Source: an uncultured Eubacterium sp.
GTDB taxonomy: Bacteria > Bacillota > Clostridia > Oscillospirales > Acutalibacteraceae
Length of the DNA: 61,813 bases
Assembly (NCBI GenBank): GCA_910584985.1
Contig: CAJUDJ010000010.1
Coordinates: 1-61,813 of the forward strand
Reading direction: 5' to 3'
The notes under the pieces were generated by a model. It did no database searches. It was not told the origin of the DNA and saw only the letters and a list, made by a program, of their open reading frames with translations. The first letter of the stretch is position 1; each line of letters starts with the position of its first letter. This document shows positions 14,934-22,684 of this stretch, piece after piece. Both the position numbers and the translations under genes were made by a program.

Positions 14934-16754
14934 ATGTGCGGAATTGCAGGAATGTTATCAATGAACATAGATTTAAGGGAGCGGCTGCCCCTTATAAACA
15001 GAATGAGCAGCAGTCTAAAAAGGAGAGGCCCTGACGGAAGCGGAGAATATATAAAGCCTTACACCGCTTTAATTCACCGCAGACTTTCCGTTATTGACCC
15101 GGAAAAAGGCAAACAGCCGATGCAATTCGGCAAATACACAATTGTTTACAACGGTGAAATTTACAACACAGAAGAACTGCGAACAGAGCTGAAAAGCTTC
15201 GGATATGAATTTGAAACCCACTGCGATACAGAAGTGATTTTAAAGGCATATCACAAATGGAAAGAAAAATCCTGTGAAAAACTGAACGGAATTTTTGCAT
15301 ACGCAGTATGGGATGACGAGGAAAAAGAGCTTTTCCTTTGCCGCGACAGAATCGGTGTTAAACCGCTTTATTATGCAGAAAAAGACGGCATATTTGCCTT
15401 TGCCAGCAGAATAAAAACGCTTCTTCTTGTGCCCGAAATAACGGCAGAAGTGGATGAGGCGGGCTTGAACGAGATATTTATGCTCGGTCCTGCAAAAACA
15501 ATCGGCAAGGCGGTTTTCAGGGATATAAGCGAGCTTCCGCCTGCCTGTTATATGACTTACAGCAGCGGTAAAAAGGAAATCAAAGAATACTGGAAGCTGG
15601 AAGCAAAGACGCATACGGAAAACGAAGCGGACACGATTGCACACACACACTTTCTTGTAAAGGATGCGATTGAGCGCCAGCTGGTTTCCGATGTTCCGCT
15701 TTGCACCTTTTTAAGCGGCGGGCTTGATTCCTCCATTATCAGCCGTGTTGCAAGCGATCGCAGCAGAAAAAGCGGCAGTATACTGGACACCTATTCGGTT
15801 GATTATGTTGAAAATGACAAATATTTTAAATCCAGCCTGTTCCAGCCAAACAAAGACAGTGATTTTATCGATATGATTTCCGATTATATCGGAAGCTGCC
15901 ATCATAACATTGTACTGGACAATGCCGAGGTTGCCCGTGCACTTATCGAAAGTACCCATGCAAGAAATCTGCCCGGCTTTACGGATGTGGATTCTTCGCT
16001 TCTTCTGTTTTGCAGAGCGGTTAAAAAACAGCACACGGTGGCCCTTTCGGGTGAATGTGCAGACGAAATTTTCGGCGGCTACCCATGGTATCACAACAAG
16101 GATATTCTGTTTGAGGAAACCTTTCCATGGAGCCGATCTACCGATGTGCGTCAAAGCATTATTAAAGACGGACTGCTGAAAAACGGAGAGGAATATGCAC
16201 ACAGCCGTTACCTTGAAACCGTGAACAAAACCTCCTACCTTGAAGGAGAGAGCAAGACCGAAAGACGAATGCGGGAAATGTTCCGCCTGAATCTGGACTG
16301 GTTTATGCAGACGCTGCTTGTGCGCAAGGATGTGATGAGCATGGAAAGCTCGCTTGAAGTGCGTGTGCCATTCTGCGATTACAGAATTGTGGAATACGCC
16401 TATAATATGCCCTGGCACATCAAATCGCTTGACGGCAGGGAAAAAGGCGTTCTGCGAAAGGCGTTTGAAGATGTGCTGCCCTATGAAATCACATGGCGGA
16501 AAAAAAGCCCTTATCCCAAAACGCACAACCCTGTATATTTTGCTGAGGTTTGCAAAATGGTGCAGACGGTGCTTGATGATACCTCCACACCGCTTTACGA
16601 AATGCTGAATACAGACAAAATCAGGGAGCTGATGCAGAATCCGGATGCGCTTTCTGCCCCATGGTACGGCCAGCTTATGCGCGGGCCGCAGGTGCTTGCC
16701 TATATCGTGCAGATTTACTGGTGGATTAAGGATAATGATGTTCGGTTTGTTTGA
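14934..16754 (+). CDS. asnB: Asparagine synthase (glutamine-hydrolysing)
   Basis: AsnB makes asparagine from aspartate, ATP and glutamine. The initiator Met is followed directly by the catalytic Cys2 (MCGIAG) of the N-terminal glutaminase domain (about 1-210), with RRGPDGSG and YNGEIYN lining the site. The C-terminal synthetase domain has the ATP pyrophosphatase motif FLSGGLDSS and LSGECADEIFGGY. Length of 606 is typical. No strong Shine-Dalgarno is visible (GGTGATTAT before the ATG). A structured leader precedes it and a strong bidirectional terminator follows. Confidence 0.95.
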   Translation: MCGIAGMLSMNIDLRERLPLINRMSSSLKRRGPDGSGEYIKPYTALIHRRLSVIDPEKGKQPMQFGKYTIVYNGEIYNTEELRTELKSFGYEFETHCDTEVILKAYHKWKEKSCEKLNGIFAYAVWDDEEKELFLCRDRIGVKPLYYAEKDGIFAFASRIKTLLLVPEITAEVDEAGLNEIFMLGPAKTIGKAVFRDISELPPACYMTYSSGKKEIKEYWKLEAKTHTENEADTIAHTHFLVKDAIERQLVSDVPLCTFLSGGLDSSIISRVASDRSRKSGSILDTYSVDYVENDKYFKSSLFQPNKDSDFIDMISDYIGSCHHNIVLDNAEVARALIESTHARNLPGFTDVDSSLLLFCRAVKKQHTVALSGECADEIFGGYPWYHNKDILFEETFPWSRSTDVRQSIIKDGLLKNGEEYAHSRYLETVNKTSYLEGESKTERRMREMFRLNLDWFMQTLLVRKDVMSMESSLEVRVPFCDYRIVEYAYNMPWHIKSLDGREKGVLRKAFEDVLPYEITWRKKSPYPKTHNPVYFAEVCKMVQTVLDDTSTPLYEMLNTDKIRELMQNPDALSAPWYGQLMRGPQVLAYIVQIYWWIKDNDVRFV

Positions 16755-16766
16755 AAATTTATTTTT

Positions 16767-16800
16767 AAAGCTGTATGTTTTTGCATACAGCTTTCATTTT
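16767..16800. terminator. Bidirectional terminator between asnB and hinT
   Basis: AAAGCTGTATG-TTTTTG-CATACAGCTTT with T-rich sequence on both exits, between convergent genes. Confidence 0.85.
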
Positions 16801-17213
16801 TATAATTTAAGTTTTTCACATAATTTTTCTAAACTGTTTTTCTCATTTTCCTGCATATTTGCCGTAATCCATGCATCTATTTTATCCTTTTTCTTTCTGG
16901 GAATAATATGAAAATGCAGATGAAATACAGACTGCTGTGCGGCTTCTTTATTTGCATTTAAAATATTGATTCCATCATATCCGCAGTTTTCTGTAAAATG
17001 CGTGCTTACTGCTTGAACCGTTTTCATAACCTGAGAAAGTGTTTCTTCACCGCAATCCAGAATATTTTCAAAGTGTTTTTTCGGCACTACAAGCGTATGC
17101 CCCTCAACATCATTGGAAACATCCAGAAAGGCAAGGGTATATTTATCCTCATAGATTCTATAACACGCTGCTTCGCCGTTTATGATTTTACAGAATATAC
17201 AATCAGCATTCAT
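16800..17213 (-). CDS. HIT-family nucleotide hydrolase (HinT-like)
   Basis: 137 residues with CIFCKIINGE near the N terminus and the histidine triad HLHFHIIPR, whose middle His is the nucleophile acting on nucleoside phosphoramidates or adenylates. LDVSNDVEGHTLVVPKKH is the typical substrate loop. The final 20 residues are lysine-rich. It overlaps the upstream GNAT gene by 4 bases (ATGA) and is therefore expressed from the same leader-controlled promoter. HIT proteins beside acetyltransferases can act on aminonucleoside adducts, but a shared substrate here is only inference. Confidence 0.9.
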   Translation of the reverse strand: MNADCIFCKIINGEAACYRIYEDKYTLAFLDVSNDVEGHTLVVPKKHFENILDCGEETLSQVMKTVQAVSTHFTENCGYDGINILNANKEAAQQSVFHLHFHIIPRKKKDKIDAWITANMQENEKNSLEKLCEKLKL

Positions 17214-17683
17214 TGTTCTTTCTCCTTTTCATAAAAAATAATTGTCATTCTTTTATTGACCTGTTTTCTCTCATCGTATTCGCGGTAGCCGAGTTTTTCA
17301 TAAAGATGAATATTGTTTTTCTCTTCGAAAATGGTATCAAGACACCACCGTTTTTTATCGGAATACAGCTGTTCGGCAAGATGCAGTGCCTGCTGCCCGA
17401 TACCCTTATTTCCGTATTTCTTAAGAACACAGAATCTTGCAAGCCGAACACAATCCGGTTTTGCAATAAGTTCCAGCATACCTGCTTTTCTGCCGTTTTG
17501 AAGCACCCAATACGGTGTAATGCTGCTGTTCAGAAAATGGCGGCTGAAGCGAAGCAAACCTTCTGTGGCAGGGCTTGTTTTGAAATCCTTATACTTTTTC
17601 AGCGTTTGGCTGAAGCCTTTTATCTGAAAAAGCCATGCAAAAAGCATTTCCCTGTTTTTGATTTTTACCAGTTCAACAAACAT
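17210..17683 (-). CDS. GNAT N-acetyltransferase under leader-peptide attenuation
   Basis: 157 residues. The acetyl-CoA-binding motif A is KKYGNKGIGQQAL (Q/RxxGxG/A type), followed by the motif B helix around NNIHLYEKLGY. The substrate is unknown. The ATG at 17683 is used because GGAG lies 9 bases upstream; the frame is open further upstream but would run into the terminator. The gene follows a 35-codon leader ORF and an intrinsic terminator, an arrangement typical of inducible resistance genes, and precedes hinT. An antibiotic-acetylating role is plausible but unproven. Confidence 0.82.
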   Translation of the reverse strand: MFVELVKIKNREMLFAWLFQIKGFSQTLKKYKDFKTSPATEGLLRFSRHFLNSSITPYWVLQNGRKAGMLELIAKPDCVRLARFCVLKKYGNKGIGQQALHLAEQLYSDKKRWCLDTIFEEKNNIHLYEKLGYREYDERKQVNKRMTIIFYEKEKEQ

Positions 17684-17710
17684 AATAAAACACTCCGCAA
17701 AATAAAAATA

Positions 17711-17743
17711 AACCGCTGACAAACAAAGTGTTCATCAGCGGTT
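17711..17743 (-). terminator. Attenuator terminator 1 (GNAT-hinT operon)
   Basis: On the minus strand AACCGCTGATGAACA is followed after a short loop by TGTCAGCGGTT and TATTTTTATTTT. It lies after the leader ORF and before GNAT. Its 5' arm/loop segment ATGAACAC (17735-17728) is perfectly complementary to GTGTTCAT in the leader ORF (17790-17783). Confidence 0.85.
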
Positions 17744-17761
17744 GAAATAATAAAATCAGCT

Positions 17762-17869
17762 TTATGATTTATGAACCTCAAAATGAACACACGGCAAACA
17801 GCCCCATGCAGAATACACAGGGTAAGAATAGCCATAAATATTCATTTTTGAGCTGAATACGATCATCAT
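17762..17869 (-). CDS. Leader peptide 1 (35 aa) of the GNAT-hinT attenuator
   Basis: This minus-strand ORF of 35 codons starts ATGATG 4 bases after AAGGAAG and ends at TAA 17762. The peptide begins MMIVFSSKMN, has an aromatic core YGYSYPVYSAWG and ends FEVHKS. It is shorter than most gene callers accept. Evidence that it is translated: a Shine-Dalgarno, a promoter about 25 bases upstream, and its overlap with a sequence complementary to the downstream terminator. Two analogous leaders occur at 28185 and 41926. The peptide itself probably has no job beyond positioning or stalling the ribosome. Confidence 0.75.
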   Translation of the reverse strand: MMIVFSSKMNIYGYSYPVYSAWGCLPCVHFEVHKS

Positions 17870-17893
17870 TTTCTTCCTTTTGCTGTTTTTTTC

Positions 17894-17923
17894 ATAGTAA
17901 CAGACAAACAAGTATCTTGTCAA
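17894..17923 (-). promoter_or_regulatory. Promoter of attenuated GNAT-hinT operon
   Basis: TTGACA (17923-17918), an 18-base spacer and TACTAT (17899-17894). It lies directly after the rlmH stop codon. Confidence 0.75.
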
Positions 17924-17928
17924 TACAA

Positions 17929-18408
17929 TTATTTATGATATTTGGAATTGGCACTTATGGAAAAAGCACGGTAAACCTGCTCTAAAAGCACCATTCTGGC
18001 AAGCTGATGCGGCAGGGTCATTTTTCCGAATGACAGTTTTATTTTTCCAAGCGCTTTTACTTCATCGGAAAGTCCGAAGGAACCGCCTATAATAAATGTT
18101 AAAGCGGAATACTCCATTGACACTCTTTCAAGCGCAGCTGAAAAATCAGGAGAAGAATATTCCCTGCCCTCTATGCACAGCGGGATAACCGTACTTCCTT
18201 TGGGGATTTTTGAAAGAATCCGGCTTCCCTCTTTTTCAATTACATTTTTAATCTGTAAATCAGACGGATTATCGCCGCATTTTTCCTCTGCAATTTCAAT
18301 GATATTTACCCTTGCATAGGCACCGAGCCGTTTTATATATTCGGCACAGCCGTCCCTTAAATACGGTTCCTTAAGTTTTCCCACACAGATAACATTTACA
18401 TTCATCAT
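17929..18408 (-). CDS. rlmH: 23S rRNA (pseudouridine1915-N3)-methyltransferase RlmH
   Basis: A SPOUT-class methyltransferase acting on helix 69 of 23S rRNA in assembled ribosomes. Visible family features are VNVICVGKLKEPYL at the start, the SAM-binding knot FIIGGSFGLSDEV, LSFGKMTLPHQLARMVLLEQ and the C-terminal YHK. Length of 158-159 matches. Two start codons stand in tandem (ATGATG); the second (18405) matches most family starts better. It overlaps the metallo-hydrolase gene by 4 bases, reproducing the yycJ(walJ)-rlmH neighbourhood of Bacillus. Confidence 0.96.
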   Translation of the reverse strand: MMNVNVICVGKLKEPYLRDGCAEYIKRLGAYARVNIIEIAEEKCGDNPSDLQIKNVIEKEGSRILSKIPKGSTVIPLCIEGREYSSPDFSAALERVSMEYSALTFIIGGSFGLSDEVKALGKIKLSFGKMTLPHQLARMVLLEQVYRAFSISANSKYHK

Positions 18409-19193
18409 AAAATGATAAGCCCCCCGTCATTTTCAGGCTGGGAAACAAAAAGTCTGAAATCCGCATTTTCCCGTGCGCCGATTTCATCAAGCGCGGCAAG
18501 TGCATTTTGCCTTGCGATTTCGGGCATATTGTTTTCTCTGCTTAAATGCGAAAGCACAAATCTGGTTGTGCCGCCCTGTAAAAGCTCTTTTATAAATTCA
18601 CCTGCCGCAAAATTTGAAAGATGCCCTCTGGCAGAAAGAATCCTTTTCTTCAGAATATAGGGATAACTGCTGTTTTCAAGCATGGAAACCTCATGGTTGG
18701 ATTCAAGAAAAATCATATCTGTGCCCGTAAGTGTTTTTTTAGCATCATCGGTTACATACCCTGTATCCGTGCAGACGGATATTCTGCGTCCGTCCGGCAT
18801 TGTGAATTTATAGCCGAGACAGGCAGAGGAATCGTGGGAGTTTCTGAAGGCTTCAACGCCAAAAGCACCTATTTCAAGGGATTTATCTATTTCAAAGCCA
18901 TTTATTTTTTCATTTACGGTGCCTGTTCTTCTGAGCTCCTCCATCGTTTCGGGTGCAGCAAAAACAGGAATGTTAAATTTGGATGCAAAAACTCGGATTC
19001 CCGAAATATGATCGCTGTGTTCATGTGTAACAAACACAGCCTTTAAGTTTTCGGGTGAAACACCGATTCTGTTTAGCGCATATTCACATCTTCTGGCAGA
19101 AACACCTATATCCACAAGCACGCCGCCGCTGTTATTTCCTATGTAAATTGAATTTCCGCTGCTGCCTGAAAACAGCTGACAAGCCTTCGCCAT
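18405..19193 (-). CDS. MBL-fold metallohydrolase, WalJ/YycJ-like
   Basis: The metallo-beta-lactamase signature HEHSDH binds two metals, with further ligands in CTDTG and LSHLS. The start KACQLFSGSSGNSIYI is highly characteristic of the YycJ/WalJ branch, implicated in coordinating cell division or DNA repair in Firmicutes. Length of 262 is typical. Overlap with rlmH supports an operon. No walRK genes are in the window. The Shine-Dalgarno is weak (GGAGAG before ATG). Confidence 0.9.
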   Translation of the reverse strand: MAKACQLFSGSSGNSIYIGNNSGGVLVDIGVSARRCEYALNRIGVSPENLKAVFVTHEHSDHISGIRVFASKFNIPVFAAPETMEELRRTGTVNEKINGFEIDKSLEIGAFGVEAFRNSHDSSACLGYKFTMPDGRRISVCTDTGYVTDDAKKTLTGTDMIFLESNHEVSMLENSSYPYILKKRILSARGHLSNFAAGEFIKELLQGGTTRFVLSHLSRENNMPEIARQNALAALDEIGARENADFRLFVSQPENDGGLIIL

Positions 19194-19218
19194 AAAACTC
19201 TCCGTTTACTTTATTCAA

Positions 19219-19245
19219 AAAAGGGCGACTGTACGCCGCCCTTAA
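19219..19245 (-). terminator. Terminator of murA
   Basis: AAGGGCG and CGCCCTT arms with a 9-base loop, then TTTTTTGAAT on the minus strand, 8 bases after the murA stop. Confidence 0.75.
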
Positions 19246-19252
19246 AAATTTC

Positions 19253-20539
19253 TTATCCTGCATTTACAATGCTTTCTGCCTCTGTTGTTTTAATCCGCTT
19301 AATATCGGCACCGAGTGCTGCGAATTTCTGAACAACATCCTCGTAGCCGCGGTCTATATACTGAATATCCTCAATAACCGTTTCGCCTTTCGCAATAAGG
19401 CCTGCAATAATCATTGCCGCACCTGCACGAAGATCGGTTGCTTTAACCTTAACACCGGATAATTCATCCACACCGTCAATTACGGCAAGCTTACCGTCCA
19501 CCTGAATATTGGCGCCCATTCTGGTAAGCTGGCCAACATACTGAAAACGGTTATCCCAAACGGATTCCGAAAGAAGCGATGTTCCGTGTGCCACGGAAAG
19601 CAGCACTGCCATCTGCGGCTGCATATCTGTCGGAAAGCCGGGATGCGGCATGGTTTTTACATTGCATTTATTCAGTGCTTTATATCTTGTAACACGAACC
19701 GCATCATCATATTCAATAACCTCTGCGCCGGCCTCAATCAGTTTTGCACTGATGGATTCCAGATGCTTTGGTATTACATTCTTTACAAGCACATCGCCTC
19801 CGCAGGCTGCTGCAGCAACCATATATGTGCCCGCTTCAATCTGATCAGGAATAATCGAATAGGTGCAGCCGTGAAGTTTTTCTGCACCCCTGATTTTAAT
19901 AACATCCGTTCCTGCGCCCCTTACATCAGCACCCATAGAGTTCAGAAAGTTTGCCAGATCAACAATATGGGGTTCTTTGGCAGCATTTTCAATAACCGTA
20001 AGCCCCCTTGCAAGAACTGCAGCAAGCATTACATTTATTGTTGCACCGACAGAAACATTATCCATATATATAGATGTGCCCACCAGCTTTTCAGCCTTTG
20101 CACAAACCATGCCGTTTACAATATCAACATCTGCCCCCAGCATTTTAAAGCCCTTTATATGAAGATCAATCGGACGGGTGCCGAAATCGCAGCCGCCGGG
20201 CATTGCCACCTCAGCATTTTTAAACCTGCCGAGCATTGCACCTATCAGATAATAACTTGCTCTGAAATGCGATGCAAGCTCATAGGGAACACTTTTATTC
20301 CGAAGTGCCTGGGAATCAATTTCGATTGTATCGGAATTGATCATTTTTACAGTTGCACCCATACAATCCAGTATCTTGATAATCAGGGATACATCTGAAA
20401 TTTTAGGTATATTTTCTATTCTTACCACATCATTTGCAAGAATAGCAGCAGGTATAATAGCAACCGCTGCATTTTTTGCACCGCTTATATTCACATCACC
20501 AAAAAGCTCATGACCGCCGTTGATAACAAAATTCTCCAA
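19253..20539 (-). CDS. murA: UDP-N-acetylglucosamine 1-carboxyvinyltransferase MurA
   Basis: MurA transfers enolpyruvate to UDP-GlcNAc, the first committed step of peptidoglycan synthesis and the fosfomycin target. SGAKNAAVAII at the start, the catalytic-loop Cys in MPGGCDFGTRPIDLHIKGF, FPTDMQPQ and RAGAAMIIAG near the end are all diagnostic. The loop Cys is present, so fosfomycin sensitivity by that criterion is expected. The start codon is TTG, 8 bases after AGAGG. Length of 428 is standard. The gene follows an unusually long AT-rich intergenic region. Confidence 0.96.
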   Translation of the reverse strand: MENFVINGGHELFGDVNISGAKNAAVAIIPAAILANDVVRIENIPKISDVSLIIKILDCMGATVKMINSDTIEIDSQALRNKSVPYELASHFRASYYLIGAMLGRFKNAEVAMPGGCDFGTRPIDLHIKGFKMLGADVDIVNGMVCAKAEKLVGTSIYMDNVSVGATINVMLAAVLARGLTVIENAAKEPHIVDLANFLNSMGADVRGAGTDVIKIRGAEKLHGCTYSIIPDQIEAGTYMVAAAACGGDVLVKNVIPKHLESISAKLIEAGAEVIEYDDAVRVTRYKALNKCNVKTMPHPGFPTDMQPQMAVLLSVAHGTSLLSESVWDNRFQYVGQLTRMGANIQVDGKLAVIDGVDELSGVKVKATDLRAGAAMIIAGLIAKGETVIEDIQYIDRGYEDVVQKFAALGADIKRIKTTEAESIVNAG

Positions 20540-20976
20540 AACGATTACCTCTTAATTTGAAACAAAATATATAAAAACATCGCAGAAATCAACATATAAA
20601 TATATGAAATCCCAAAAGCAAAAATAGCACTTTTGATCATACTTTTGACATTATAGCAAAGTGTAAATAAAAAATAAACCCCTTTTAATATTTCGATACC
20701 CTTTTGTAATATTTAAAAATGTCGCAAAACAACAATATATATGGCAAATACGCATATAAAAGTGCAAAATATCGTAATAAAAAAATTTTTTAAAAATTTT
20801 TTCTGACCGCCTTTTACAATATTTACAAAAACATTACAGGCATTTTTGTTTACGCAGGTTTCAATTTCAGCGTTTGTTTTTATCTTATCAGATATATTAT
20901 TCGAGAAATAAGTTTACTTATTACTTAAATTAAAAGTTATTTAATTGAATTTTTTCGATTTTTTAATTAAAAATTC
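20540..20976. other. Long AT-rich intergenic region upstream of murA, no gene seen
   Basis: This stretch of about 440 bases is very AT-rich, with A/T tracts. On the minus strand a TATAAT at about 20652-20657 could be the -10 of the murA promoter, with only a weak -35. I see no conserved RNA motif or ORF with a Shine-Dalgarno. It may simply hold the murA promoter and UP-like A-tracts. Confidence 0.4.
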
Positions 20977-21006
20977 AAAAAAAACTGAGCTGCCGCAACA
21001 CAGCCC
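20977..21006 (-). terminator. Terminator of the HAD phosphatase gene
   Basis: GGGCTG-TGTTGCGG-CAGCTC with one G-U pair, followed by a run of eight T on the minus strand. Confidence 0.6.
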
Positions 21007-21019
21007 GGCAAATATACGG

Positions 21020-21592
21020 TTACTTAATCTTTGTTACTTTATCCCCTTTCACAAGATAAACATGCTCTGCTATATCCATCATCGCCTTATCATTCATAGA
21101 ATCCGTATAAAAATTTTCTATCTGACAGTCCGGATAAAGCGCATTAAAAATTTTAACCTTGTTTTCAAGAAAGCACAGGCGCGTAAATTTACCCGTTTTT
21201 TTATCGATGCTTGAACCCACATAATTTTTGATATGCATTCTTTTCATAATTTCATCCAGAATAAAATCCGTTGTGCCTGAAACGATTATATCGCTGTCTT
21301 TTCTTACCGTGCTGTACCACGGCTTTATTTTCTTTTCGTTTTTATTCCAGAAATCAACCACACTTTCCTGCAAATCACCCATATTTACATAATAGCCCTC
21401 CAGAAAAGAAGCATATGCTTCAATGGCCTCTTCAATATTGAAAAGATGCAGCGCATCCTTAACTGCAATTACAAGCAGTTTCGGTATGTATTTCCAGATT
21501 TTAATATCGCGGCGCACATAATATAAAATAAAATCCACAAGCGTTTCGCCCCTGTAAATTGTATTGTCAAAATCATATACATTTACTTTCAT
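21020..21592 (-). CDS. HAD-superfamily (IB type) phosphatase
   Basis: 190 residues. Motif I is DFDNTIYRGET (nucleophile Asp and acid Asp), motif II VSGTTDFI and motif IV TDSMNDKAMM. The helical cap lies between motifs I and II, as in phosphoserine phosphatase-like HAD-IB proteins. The substrate is not predictable. The ATG at 21592 is preferred because AGGAG lies 9-10 bases upstream, whereas the longer frame lacks a ribosome site. It is divergent from nadA. Confidence 0.87.
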   Translation of the reverse strand: MKVNVYDFDNTIYRGETLVDFILYYVRRDIKIWKYIPKLLVIAVKDALHLFNIEEAIEAYASFLEGYYVNMGDLQESVVDFWNKNEKKIKPWYSTVRKDSDIIVSGTTDFILDEIMKRMHIKNYVGSSIDKKTGKFTRLCFLENKVKIFNALYPDCQIENFYTDSMNDKAMMDIAEHVYLVKGDKVTKIK

Positions 21593-21703
21593 TCCCAATT
21601 CTCCTTTAAACGGAACTTTATAAAACCATAGTAACAAATTGCCCGAAATAAATCAACAAATACTGTTTTTTCAGTCATTATTTTATAATATTATAATTAA
21701 ATC

Positions 21704-21752
21704 TTGACAGAAAAAGAATTTAATTATATATTAGAATAAGTATATCTAATAT
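21704..21752 (+). promoter_or_regulatory. Promoter and palindromic operator of the nad operon
   Basis: TTGACA (21704-21709), a 17-base spacer and TATATT (21727-21732). ATATTAGA (21728-21735) is repeated inverted as TCTAATAT (21745-21752), covering the -10 and the start of transcription. Such placement implies a repressor. The nad genes of Firmicutes are controlled by NiaR or NadR-type repressors, but I cannot say which binds here. Confidence 0.65.
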
Positions 21753-21778
21753 CAGCGTTTCGAAAGGAACTTAATTAT

Positions 21779-22684
21779 ATGAAGGATTTGAAAGAAAAAA
21801 TCACTGCACTTAAGGCAGAAAAAAACGCAGTCATCCTTGCCCATTATTATGTGTCGCCCGATGTGCAGGAAATTGCCGATTATGTGGGAGACAGTTTTTA
21901 TCTTGCCAAGATTGCAAAATCCTCTGATGCAGAAACAATTGTGTTCTGCGGCGTGGAATTTATGGGAGAATCTGCAAAAATTCTCAGCCCTGAAAAAACC
22001 GTGCTTATGCCCGATGCTTCGGCGGACTGCCCCATGGCACACATGGCTTCTGCCGAAAGCGTGCTTGAAATGAAAAAAAAATACAGCGATCTTGCCGTTG
22101 TATGCTACATAAATTCCTCGGCAGAGCTGAAAACCGTTTCCGATGTATGCGTTACAAGCGCAAATGCACTGAAAATCGTAAATGCGCTGCCAAATGAAAA
22201 CATTTATTTTATTCCCGATAAAAATCTTGGTTCCTTCGTTCGGAAAAATTCGGATAAAAACATCCTTCTTAATGAGGGATGGTGTCCGATTCACAACAAT
22301 ATCACAGCCGAAAGCGTTAAAAAGCTGAAGAATAAACATCCATGCGCCAAGGTGCTTATGCACCCGGAATGCACAGAGGATGTGCTTTCCTGTGCCGATT
22401 ATATCGGTTCAACAAGCGGTATTATTGAATACACGGAAAAAAGCCCGGAAAAGGAATTTATAATTATAACGGAAATCGGTGTGATTTACGAATTGCAGAA
22501 ACGCAATCCGAACAAAAAATTCTATTTTCCCGAACCGCTTCCTGTTTGTGCAGATATGAAAAAAATTACTGCTGAAAAGGTTTACAGCTGTCTTAGGGAT
22601 AATCTGAATAAGGTTGAAATAGATGATAAAACAAGGGAAAAGGCATTGATTCCGCTGAACAGAATGCTTGAGCTTGCAAGGTAA
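21779..22684 (+). CDS. nadA: Quinolinate synthase NadA
   Basis: NadA condenses iminoaspartate with dihydroxyacetone phosphate to quinolinate, using a [4Fe-4S] cluster. The triplicated fold shows AHYYVSPDVQEIADYVGDS, the cluster cysteines in CGVEFMGESA, HPECTEDV and (near the end) PLPVCADM, and WCPIHNNI. Length of 301 is normal. It is the first gene of nadA-nadB-nadC, and the nadB start overlaps its stop codon. An AAAGGAAC Shine-Dalgarno precedes the ATG. Confidence 0.96.
   Translation: MKDLKEKITALKAEKNAVILAHYYVSPDVQEIADYVGDSFYLAKIAKSSDAETIVFCGVEFMGESAKILSPEKTVLMPDASADCPMAHMASAESVLEMKKKYSDLAVVCYINSSAELKTVSDVCVTSANALKIVNALPNENIYFIPDKNLGSFVRKNSDKNILLNEGWCPIHNNITAESVKKLKNKHPCAKVLMHPECTEDVLSCADYIGSTSGIIEYTEKSPEKEFIIITEIGVIYELQKRNPNKKFYFPEPLPVCADMKKITAEKVYSCLRDNLNKVEIDDKTREKALIPLNRMLELAR

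Noticed and set aside
15711..16526. 271-codon minus-strand ORF inside asnB
   Set aside because: Antisense shadow; asnB is complete and conserved across this region.
19586..20398. 270-codon plus-strand ORF opposite murA
   Set aside because: Antisense shadow of murA; Cys/His-rich composition is typical of a reversed frame.
20540..20976. Riboswitch or origin-like element in the long AT-rich murA upstream region
   Set aside because: No conserved motif, DnaA boxes or iterons were seen; A/T tracts alone are not evidence.
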